Shown here piece by piece: positions 1-5,655 of a DNA stretch of 9,671 nucleotides; within the stretch, counting starts at the first letter, position 1, and every line of letters begins with the position of its first letter. Position numbers and translations under genes: made by a program. Under the pieces are notes generated by a model. That model saw nothing but the letters and a program-made list of their open reading frames with translations, was not told where the DNA came from and ran no database searches. The stretch comes from Anaerolineales bacterium (GTDB taxonomy: Bacteria > Chloroflexota > Anaerolineae > Anaerolineales > UBA6663), in the NCBI GenBank assembly GCA_016789165.1, contig JAEURL010000032.1, positions 1-9,671 of the forward strand, written 5' to 3'.

Positions 1-132
1 GCCTCCCTGCCGGCGGCGGGCTGCCCGCCCCCAAGCCGTCCCCGAGCGAAGAATGGTGGGCGGGCTCACGCGGCGCTTAAATTCCGCAGATGGTGGCGAT
101 CGGCGTCGCGATACTGACCGTCCCCCGGCCGG
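1..132. other. GC-rich flank without an assignable gene
   Basis: This stretch lies downstream of the GH130 stop. I could not recognise a gene in it. A plus-strand reading frame from the left edge closes at a TAA at 78-80 with a Pro/Gly/Ser-rich tail, so it could be the C-terminus of a convergent gene, but open frames are cheap at this GC. A short inverted repeat (GGCGGG, 3-nt loop, CCCGCC) lies at 15-29. Another (GGCCGG, 8-nt loop, CCGGCC) at 127-146 spans the GH130 stop codon. Neither has a T-tract, so neither is a convincing intrinsic terminator. Confidence 0.4.
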
Positions 133-1125
133 TCAGGCTGCCGGCCCTTTGCGGCCGCGATCGCCGTTCCGCTCGCCCACCGGGCGGCCGTGCTGGCCCA
201 GCCATTCCAGCAGCGCGCTAACGCTGCTGGTAGCCAGGGCAATGCTGGTGTCAGCGGCGCCATAGTAGAGACGCAGCGTATCGCCATCGGCTTCCAGCGT
301 ATAACCGCACGGGAAGACGACGTTGCCCACATCCCCGCGTTGTTCGTAGGCTTCCTCTGGGCCAAAGACCCATTCGTCCCCGCGCTTAAGACACCGCTCC
401 GGAGTATTGATGTCGAAGAGCGCTAGTCCGAGCCGATACAGGCTGCCGGCGGCGGTCTGCCGGACCCCATGGTAAATCACCAGCCAGCCCTGGGCCGTCG
501 CGATCGGGGGCGGGGATAGGCCGATTTTGTTGGCATCCCACCAGGCGCCGTGCCGGGCAGCCAGCATGAGTTTATGGCTGCCCCAGTGCCGGAGGTCGGG
601 CGAGTAGGAGAGCCACACATTCGCGCTGTTGTAACCGACCGGCCGATGAATGGCGGCCCAGTATTCGCCAATTCGGTGCGGAAAGAGCGCGGCATCCTTA
701 TCCTCGGGCGGCATGATCACACCATAGCGCTCGAAGGTTCGAAAATCCCGGGTGAGTGCCAGGGCGACGCCCGGGCCGCTGCCGCTGAAGGCCGTGAAGA
801 CCACGGCGTATTGTCCCAATTCGGGCAGGTACGTGATCCGCGGGTCCTCGATCCCCCACAGTTCTTCGGGAAAACGTTCCGGATCAGGCTGCAGGGTTGG
901 CTGGGGGTCAATCTGCCAGCTATCGATGCCATTAGCCGAGCGGGCGACGCAGAAGTGCGAATGCCCCCGCCGGTCTTCCACCCGGACCAGGAGCAAGGTG
1001 GTGCCATCTGCCAACCGCGTGGCGCCCGGGTTGAAGACGCTATGGACGGCATACGGCCAGTCCGCGGCGGTCAAGATCGGGTTACGCGGATGCCGTTGAA
1101 AGAGTCGGGGATAGTGAGTGGGCAT
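133..1125 (-). CDS. GH130 family glycoside phosphorylase/hydrolase
   Basis: This is a 330-residue cytoplasmic enzyme of glycoside hydrolase family 130, a five-bladed beta-propeller family that mostly phosphorolyses beta-mannosides to mannose-1-phosphate. Family signatures seen: FNPGA at 31-35, RVEDRRG at 48-54, GIEDPR at 91-96 (the family places its catalytic acid Asp in a conserved Asp-containing motif of this region), KDAALFP at 143-149, HRP at 160-162, WWDANKIG..PPP at 195-207, NVVFPCG at 268-274 and YYGAADTS at 287-294. The basic residues R161 and K200 favour a phosphorylase, but a hydrolase and the exact sugar cannot be decided from sequence. There is no signal peptide. The ATG at 1125 is preceded by GGAAG about 5 nt upstream and lies 44 bp inside the end of the glycosyltransferase gene, so translation is probably coupled. 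The last 20 or so residues are Arg/Gly-rich and unconserved-looking. Confidence 0.88.
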   Translation of the reverse strand: MPTHYPRLFQRHPRNPILTAADWPYAVHSVFNPGATRLADGTTLLLVRVEDRRGHSHFCVARSANGIDSWQIDPQPTLQPDPERFPEELWGIEDPRITYLPELGQYAVVFTAFSGSGPGVALALTRDFRTFERYGVIMPPEDKDAALFPHRIGEYWAAIHRPVGYNSANVWLSYSPDLRHWGSHKLMLAARHGAWWDANKIGLSPPPIATAQGWLVIYHGVRQTAAGSLYRLGLALFDINTPERCLKRGDEWVFGPEEAYEQRGDVGNVVFPCGYTLEADGDTLRLYYGAADTSIALATSSVSALLEWLGQHGRPVGERNGDRGRKGPAA

Positions 1126-3409
1126 GGGCTTCCGTGATGTCAGTCTGAAGGCTGTTGTCGGCTAGGCGCAGTTCCAGCCAACTCTGCAAGTAGGCGAGCG
1201 TGGATTCAGCGCCCTGATTGGAGTTCGGCCGATCAGGATGCAGGCCATCCCGGCAGCCGCCCGTGGTCGGGTCATAGATGGGCTTGTTGAGGTCGTTGCG
1301 CCCATGGAACCACTCAAAGGCTTGGCGGGCCGTTTGGCGCCAACGCCGATCCCCGGTTACCTGGTGGGCCTCGACGCAGGCCGAGACCATCGCCTGGGCC
1401 TCGATCGGCTGCTGGTCAAAACGCGCCCGTTCGCCGCCGCGCCGGTAGAAGCCATTGGAGCCAATCGGGACGAAGTGCCGGCTGCTGGCCTCCGCCTGCT
1501 GCAGGCCGGCCAGCCAGTCGAGCGCCTCGAGGCCGGCCTGGCTGAGTGCATCATCCGACCGGAACCGGCCGGTCGCCAGGAGGGCGTGCGGCAGGGCCGC
1601 GTTGCAGTAGGACAAGCCATCTTCGAACCAGCGCCAGTCGTCGGAGCGCTGGTCCTGATAGAGCGTCAGCAGCCGGCCAGCCAGAGTTTCCTGGACCTGG
1701 CTGGCCATGCGGTCACCACGGAAGCGCTGGAGGTACTCATTCAATCCGAGCAGGGCGAAGGCCCAGGCGCGCGGGCTGGTGGTGGCGAGGATGGCCGGCA
1801 AGGCGCGTTCGAACAACCCGCCGGCCATGCTGCTCAGCGCCGGCAGGCTGGAATGGCCGAGCGTCAGGCCCAGGGCCCACAGCGCCCGGCCATGGCTGTC
1901 GTCCGAGCCCTGTTCTTCCAGCCATTGGCGCTGATAGCTCATGAAGTTGCGAAAGTACCCGGTCTCTGGGTTGAACGCATAGCCCAAAAAAGCCAGATAG
2001 CGCGAGGCTAATTCCGGGGCTTCGCCGTGGCCCACCTCATTCAGGAGGACGCTGACGATCAAGGCGCGGGCATTGTCGTCGGTGGTATAGCCCTCGCGAT
2101 AGTTGGGGACGGTAAAGAAGGCGTGCTGCAACATGCCGGTCTCGTCCGTCAGGCGGCGCAAGTGGTCCAGTTTGAGGGGCGGCAATTCGCCGGGGCGCTG
2201 ATCGAGGGGCTTGACGGCAAAGCCGGCGCCCGGAGTATGCCGGCGTTCGGCCCGCGCGCGCTCAAAACTGGCCATGTAACGCCGCGCCACCCGCGGCCAG
2301 ATCATCTCGCGCCCAAACAGGTAAGCGCGCTTGCGCATGGCGTGGCGCTTGGACTCGTTGTCCAACAGGTCGATAACCTGCTCGGCCAAAGCGGCCGGGT
2401 CGTTGAAAGGCACCAAGACGCCCCGCTCCTCGGCCAGCATTTCTTCCGCATACCAGTAGGGCGTCGAGACCACGGCCTTGCCGGCGCCCACGGTGTACGC
2501 CAGGGTCCCGGACGTAATCTGGGCCGGGTTGAGGTAGGGCGTGATGTAGATGTCGGTGGCGCCGATAAACTCCACCAGTTCTTCAAGGCTGACGAAGCGG
2601 TTGTAGAAGATGACGTGTTCCTCAACCCCCTGTTCGCGGGCCAGCCACTCCAGCGACAGACGGTAAGTTTCAGCGTCCACCCGGCGCACGTGCGGAGGGG
2701 TCGCGCCGACGACGATGTAAACCACGCTGGGGGAATGGGCCACGATGCGGGGCAGAGCGGCGATGACGTTTTCAATGCCCTTGTTGACGGAGAGCAGCCC
2801 GAAGCTAAGCAGGACGACTTTGCCTTCCACGCCGAACAGGTCTTTGTGGAAACTGGGGTCGACAAACGGGATATCCGGGATGCCGTGCGGGATGAAATCG
2901 ATCTTGTCGGCCGGCACTTGATAGATCGCCTGCAAGAGTTCAGCGCCGCGTTCACTCATGACGACCAGGCGATCGGACAGGCCCGCGATTTCCCGCAAGA
3001 CCCGGCGCTGATCCGGATGGGGGTCGCGCAAAATCGTGTGGAGCGTGGTCACCAGGGGCATGCGCAGCTCGCGCAGCAGGGCGAGGATGTGGCTGCCGGC
3101 CCGGCCGCCGAAGATGCCATATTCGTGCTGCAGGCAGACCAGATCGACGTTGTTGATGTTCAGGAAATCGGCGGCCCGGCGATAAGAGTCGATATCTTTC
3201 TCGGCCAGCTCAAACCGCACCCGCTCGGGATAGGCGTAGCCGGCCTCGGTGTCGTTGACGGGCAGGGCGATACAAGTGGTGGTCGCGAATTCAGCCGCGA
3301 TGGCCTCGCACAGATCGGTGGTGAAGGTGGCGATGCCGCATTGGCGCGGCAGATAGTTGCCTACAAAAGCAATCCGGTTGATCGCCGAATTAAACGGAAG
3401 GGGTTTCAT
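1082..3409 (-). CDS. Bifunctional GT4-type glycosyltransferase with C-terminal (alpha/alpha)6 toroid domain
   Basis: This is a 775-residue two-domain protein. Residues about 10-385 are a GT-B fold, family 4-like glycosyltransferase: an N-terminal Rossmann start (RIAFVGNYLPRQCGIATF at 12-29), HEYG at 95-98, a donor-side core (LLSFGLLSVNKGIENVI at about 200-216), and the nucleotide-sugar region 300-325 (SGTLAYTVGAGKAVVSTPYW followed by an AEEML helix). Residues about 410-750 are a helical domain whose repeated aromatic and acidic motifs (YTTDDNARAL at 441-450, DDSHGRALWALG at 503-514, WRWFEDGLSYCNAALPHAL at 592-610, GAESTLAYL at 733-741) resemble an (alpha/alpha)6 glycosidase-like toroid. Donor and acceptor are unknown. 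I chose the ATG at 3409 over an upstream frame start at 3508, because the 33 extra residues are basic and non-conserved-looking and GAAAGG lies about 11 nt before 3409. The last 20 or so residues are low complexity and encoded in the GH130 overlap. Confidence 0.85.
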   Translation of the reverse strand: MKPLPFNSAINRIAFVGNYLPRQCGIATFTTDLCEAIAAEFATTTCIALPVNDTEAGYAYPERVRFELAEKDIDSYRRAADFLNINNVDLVCLQHEYGIFGGRAGSHILALLRELRMPLVTTLHTILRDPHPDQRRVLREIAGLSDRLVVMSERGAELLQAIYQVPADKIDFIPHGIPDIPFVDPSFHKDLFGVEGKVVLLSFGLLSVNKGIENVIAALPRIVAHSPSVVYIVVGATPPHVRRVDAETYRLSLEWLAREQGVEEHVIFYNRFVSLEELVEFIGATDIYITPYLNPAQITSGTLAYTVGAGKAVVSTPYWYAEEMLAEERGVLVPFNDPAALAEQVIDLLDNESKRHAMRKRAYLFGREMIWPRVARRYMASFERARAERRHTPGAGFAVKPLDQRPGELPPLKLDHLRRLTDETGMLQHAFFTVPNYREGYTTDDNARALIVSVLLNEVGHGEAPELASRYLAFLGYAFNPETGYFRNFMSYQRQWLEEQGSDDSHGRALWALGLTLGHSSLPALSSMAGGLFERALPAILATTSPRAWAFALLGLNEYLQRFRGDRMASQVQETLAGRLLTLYQDQRSDDWRWFEDGLSYCNAALPHALLATGRFRSDDALSQAGLEALDWLAGLQQAEASSRHFVPIGSNGFYRRGGERARFDQQPIEAQAMVSACVEAHQVTGDRRWRQTARQAFEWFHGRNDLNKPIYDPTTGGCRDGLHPDRPNSNQGAESTLAYLQSWLELRLADNSLQTDITEAHAHSLSPTLSTASA

Positions 3410-3751
3410 GTGATACGTTGCCTTTCGAGCAGATGGGGTGCCTGGCTGGGCGTCTCGCTTCCGATGACTGTGGATGCGCACGCCTCTCTCTGGCGCGCAA
3501 GCCGGCACCTTGCCATTCCACTCAGTGATGTTGGCCGTTACGTCCGGAGGCGTGACTACTTGGCCGAGCGTCTTGTCCCAGGACCATGCCGGCCGCTATT
3601 CGCAATAAAGAGTGTAGTGATCGAGAGTCTCAAGAGCGTCACAAGACTGGCAGATCAAACGAAGGTCTCCAACTTCGGCCGCTGACTGTGAGCCTACAAT
3701 CCTGTCGGGCGAAGCCGTGGGGTGCCCGGCCAGTGTCCGCCTTTTGGCCGA
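3410..3751. other. Intergenic region between divergent genes, left part
   Basis: This is about 340 bases upstream of the glycosyltransferase gene and of the ABC-F promoter. By eye it is less GC-rich than the coding sequence around 3600-3665. It holds a weak minus-strand promoter candidate (listed separately). A plus-strand TACAAT at 3695-3700 has no acceptable -35 box; the 9-mer CTACAATCC around it recurs 80 bp downstream at the strong promoter. A 78-codon plus-strand frame (3586-3822) crosses the region but looks non-coding. No other feature was found. Confidence 0.5.
3604..3633 (-). promoter_or_regulatory. Weak candidate sigma70 promoter for the glycosyltransferase operon
   Basis: Read on the minus strand, TTGAGA (3633-3628) is followed after 18 nt by TTTATT (3609-3604), about 195 nt upstream of the glycosyltransferase start. 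The -35 box matches 5 of 6 and the -10 box 4 of 6. It lies in the most AT-rich part of the divergent spacer. It is the best pair I found, but the -10 is poor and the leader would be long. Confidence 0.25.
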
Positions 3752-3780
3752 TTGACGCCGGCTCTGGGCGCCGCTACAAT
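3752..3780 (+). promoter_or_regulatory. Strong sigma70-type promoter for the ABC-F leader
   Basis: TTGACG (3752-3757), a 17-nt spacer and TACAAT (3775-3780) give 5 of 6 matches in both boxes with ideal spacing, in a region where AT-rich hexamers are rare. The predicted transcript start is near 3786-3788. That is about 11 nt before a strong Shine-Dalgarno (3799) and about 200 nt before the ABC-F start codon, giving a long leader. Confidence 0.75.
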
Positions 3781-3798
3781 CCAGCCGTCCGCGGAATC

Positions 3799-3822
3799 AG
3801 GAGCCAGTGCATGATTCGGTAA
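3799..3822 (+). promoter_or_regulatory. Leader mini-ORF: Shine-Dalgarno plus 3-codon ORF (Met-Ile-Arg-stop)
   Basis: AGGAG at 3799-3803 sits 7 nt before ATG ATT CGG TAA (3811-3822). It is the best ribosome-binding site between the promoter and the ABC-F gene, better than that of the ABC-F gene itself, which has only GGCGGCGG near its ATG. Position and size fit a translated leader peptide used for ribosome-mediated attenuation, or a drop-off-prone minimal ORF. A second in-frame stop follows at 3829-3831. The same ATG is internal to a longer, implausible open frame beginning at 3586, upstream of the promoter. Confidence 0.4.
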
Positions 3823-3837
3823 TCGTCCTAAACAGTG

Positions 3838-3993
3838 ATGGCGTCGGCCGGCGGCCTGAACGGGTCGCGCGGCTTCCCATCGTTGGGCGATTACCCTGGT
3901 CCCGGGCGTCTTTGTTTTTGCGCGTCACAATTGTTGCGCCGCCTCGGCCGTGGGTCCCGCCCACGGCTTTGTGTTTGGCGGCGGATATGCTGA
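3838..3993 (+). CDS. Possible 51-codon leader ORF overlapping the ABC-F start
   Basis: An ATG at 3838, 16 nt after the mini-ORF stop, opens 51 codons and closes at TGA 3991-3993, so its stop overlaps the ABC-F start region (ATG at 3987, TGA two bases after that ATG codon). The predicted peptide is rich in Arg, Gly and Cys, with no recognisable domain. There is no clear Shine-Dalgarno, so translation would depend on reinitiation after the mini-ORF. The arrangement would couple ABC-F translation to leader translation. At this GC an open frame of this length is common by chance, so I keep it as a possibility only. Confidence 0.2.
   Translation: MASAGGLNGSRGFPSLGDYPGPGRLCFCASQLLRRLGRGSRPRLCVWRRIC
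3845..3950 (+). promoter_or_regulatory. Possible antiterminator pairing in the ABC-F leader
   Basis: CGGCCGGCGGC at 3845-3855 can pair with GCCGCC (3938-3943) plus GGCCG (3946-3950), 11 base pairs with a 2-nt bulge. The right half covers four bases of the left arm of the terminator-like hairpin at 3947-3967, so the two structures exclude each other. That is the logic of an antiterminator. However, GGCCGGC-type words are extremely common in this genome, which makes chance complementarity likely, and I found no third segment to complete a switch. Confidence 0.25.
3947..3976 (+). terminator. Terminator-like hairpin just before the ABC-F start (candidate attenuator)
   Basis: GCCGTGGG (3947-3954) and CCCACGGC (3960-3967) form a perfect 8-bp stem with a 5-nt loop, followed on the plus strand by TTTGTGTTT (3968-3976; 7 of 9 are T). 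This is the form of an intrinsic terminator, yet it lies between the ABC-F promoter and its start codon, ending 19 nt before the ATG. Read from the minus strand it has no T-tract, so it acts on plus-strand transcription. It therefore makes sense as a conditional terminator in the leader. Confidence 0.55.
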
Positions 3994-5654
3994 AAGTCCT
4001 GAATCTTTCCAAAACCTATACGGACCGGCCCATCCTGCGGGACGTGTCTTTTCAGATCAGCCCCGGCGAGCGCGTCGGCCTGGTGGGTCCCAACGGCTGC
4101 GGCAAGACCACGCTGCTGCGTCTGATCTTGCATCCGGCTGACGCCGACACCGGCCAGGTGCTGGTGGCGCCTGGCGTGCGGGTGGGCTACCTGGCGCAGG
4201 GCCTGGAGGCGCCGGCCGGCGCCACGCTGCAGGATTGCCTGGATCAGGCCTTGGGCGAGCCGGAGCGGGCCGAGGCCGAGCTGGCCCACTGGGCGGCCGC
4301 CCTGGCCGGCCAGCCCAGTGACGAGGCCACCCAGCAGGCCTATGCCGCGGCCCTGGCGCGCGTGGAGGGCCTGGCCGAGGCCGGCGACCCCGCCCGCGCG
4401 GCGGCCGTGCTGGCTCACCTCGGGCTGGGCGATGTGCCGCTGGATTGGCCCATCACGGCCCTGAGCGGCGGCCAGAAGACGCGCCTGGGCCTGGCGCTGG
4501 TCCTGCTCTCCGGGCCGCGTCTGCTGCTGTTGGACGAGCCCACCAATCATTTAGACCTGGAGATGCTGGCGTGGCTCGAAGACTGGCTGGCCGCGTTTCG
4601 GGGGGCGGCCGTCATCGTCTCGCACGACCGGGCCTTCTTGGATGCCGCCGTCACCCGCATCCTGGAGCTGGACCCGCGCACCCAGGCCGTGCGCAGCTAC
4701 CCCGGCAACTACGCCGATTACCTCGACCAGAAACAGGGCGAGGTGGAGACGCAGTGGCAGGCCTACTCCGACTGGCAGGGTGAGATCGCCCAACTGCGTC
4801 AGGCCGCCCAGCGCCTGCGCGGGCTGGCCGTCAAGAAGAAGGGCGGCAAGGGCGACAGCGGCGACAAGTTCGCCAAAGGCTTCTTCAATGACCAGACCAC
4901 ACGCATGGTCCGGCGCGCCAAGCACGTGGAGCACCGGCTGGAGAAGCTGTTGACCGACGACCGAGTGGAGAAACCCAAGCGGGCCTGGCAGATGAACCTG
5001 GCCTTTGCCGGCGGGGAGGCGGGCGCCCGCGACGTGCTGCGGCTGGAGGCCCTGACGGTGGGCTATGACGCGCCGCTGCTGGCCGGCCTGGACCTGCTGA
5101 TCCGGCACGGTGAGCGCGTGGCCCTGGTGGGCCCCAACGGCTGCGGCAAGACCACGCTGGCGCGTACCATCGCCGGCCACCGGCCGCCGTTGGCCGGCCG
5201 GGCGCGCCTGGGCGCCAGCGTGCGCCTGGGCTACTTCGCCCAGGAGCATGACTGGCTGCGGCCGGAGTTGAACGCCCTGGAGACGATCCGGGCCCACTCC
5301 CGCCAGGACGAGACCGCCCTGCGGCATTTCCTGCACTTCTTCCTGTTCGAGGGCGATGAGGTCTTCACGCCCATCGCCGGCCTGAGCCACGGCGAACGCG
5401 CCCGGCTGGCCCTGGCCGCGCTGGTGGCCCAGGGCTGCAACTTCCTGGTGTTGGACGAGCCCATCAACCATCTGGATATCCCCTCGCGTGAGCGCTTTGA
5501 GCAGGCCCTGACGGCTTTCCCCGGCACGGCCTTGATCATCGCCCACGACCGGTACTTCATCGATCGGCTGGCGACCTCGATCTGGAAGGCGGCCGGCGGC
5601 GGGGTGCGCGTCTGCGCCGACCTGGGCGAGGCGCTGGCCGGCGGCTGGGTATAA
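3987..5654 (+). CDS. ABC-F family ATPase (ribosome-associated, duplicated ABC domains)
   Basis: This is a 555-residue soluble protein with two ABC ATPase domains and no membrane segment, as in ABC-F translation factors and antibiotic-resistance proteins acting at the ribosomal E site. Domain 1: Walker A GPNGCGKT at 34-41, Q-loop Q71, signature LSGGQ at 159-163, Walker B LLLLDEPTNHLD at 179-190, H-loop H213. The charged linker at about 235-345, with KKKGGKGD near 283-290 and an Arg/Lys-rich helix at 305-325, corresponds to the P-site tRNA-interacting segment. Domain 2: Walker A at 382-389, Q419, LSHGE at 466-470, Walker B LVLDEPINHLD at 487-497, H520. Both catalytic Glu are present. Departures are PINHLD in place of PTNHLD, and LSHGE in place of LSGGQ. 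I chose ATG 3987 because an in-frame GTG at 3807 would add 60 residues before the first beta strand and is badly placed for its Shine-Dalgarno. Housekeeping and resistance roles cannot be separated from sequence alone. Confidence 0.9.
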   Translation: MLKVLNLSKTYTDRPILRDVSFQISPGERVGLVGPNGCGKTTLLRLILHPADADTGQVLVAPGVRVGYLAQGLEAPAGATLQDCLDQALGEPERAEAELAHWAAALAGQPSDEATQQAYAAALARVEGLAEAGDPARAAAVLAHLGLGDVPLDWPITALSGGQKTRLGLALVLLSGPRLLLLDEPTNHLDLEMLAWLEDWLAAFRGAAVIVSHDRAFLDAAVTRILELDPRTQAVRSYPGNYADYLDQKQGEVETQWQAYSDWQGEIAQLRQAAQRLRGLAVKKKGGKGDSGDKFAKGFFNDQTTRMVRRAKHVEHRLEKLLTDDRVEKPKRAWQMNLAFAGGEAGARDVLRLEALTVGYDAPLLAGLDLLIRHGERVALVGPNGCGKTTLARTIAGHRPPLAGRARLGASVRLGYFAQEHDWLRPELNALETIRAHSRQDETALRHFLHFFLFEGDEVFTPIAGLSHGERARLALAALVAQGCNFLVLDEPINHLDIPSRERFEQALTAFPGTALIIAHDRYFIDRLATSIWKAAGGGVRVCADLGEALAGGWV

Positions 5655-5655
5655 T
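5650..5655 (+). promoter_or_regulatory. TATAAT at the ABC-F stop / GH-A start junction
   Basis: A perfect TATAAT overlaps the TAATG stop/start junction and lies 7 nt upstream of a second in-frame ATG at 5663. Transcription from it would begin at or next to that ATG and give a leaderless mRNA, an arrangement known in several deep-branching bacteria. No -35 box is visible at 16-18 nt, and the element is largely forced by the Val codon plus stop and start, so it may be coincidental. Confidence 0.2.

Noticed and set aside
127..146. Hairpin over the GH130 stop codon as a terminator
   Set aside because: It has only a 6-bp stem made of GGCCGG, a word very common here, and lacks a T-tract.
3410..3508. 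33-residue N-terminal extension of the glycosyltransferase
   Set aside because: The extra residues are basic and irregular; ATG 3409 lies just before the typical Rossmann start and has a purine-rich ribosome-binding site.
2027..3685. 552-codon plus-strand open frame opposite the glycosyltransferase
   Set aside because: It is antisense to a protein with clear GT4 motifs; its translation is His/Asp/Gly/Val-rich without any domain, as expected of the complementary strand of a high-GC gene.
3586..3822. 78-codon plus-strand frame ending at the mini-ORF stop
   Set aside because: It has a poorly spaced ribosome-binding site and a promoter inside it, and its composition is not protein-like. The short internal ATG with a good Shine-Dalgarno is the better reading.
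3919..3940. Imperfect palindrome around CACAATTGTTG as an operator or hairpin
   Set aside because: Only about five outer and two inner pairs form, with mismatches between; not better than expected by chance.
3807..3986. 60-residue N-terminal extension of the ABC-F protein from GTG 3807
   Set aside because: The GTG lies only 3 nt from the AGGAG. The extension is Arg/Pro/Val-rich with no ABC-F equivalent, and ATG 3987 starts directly at the first conserved strand.
4551..5546. 331-codon minus-strand open frame inside the ABC-F gene
   Set aside because: Antisense to the ABC motifs; Gln/Gly/Leu-rich and without a domain.
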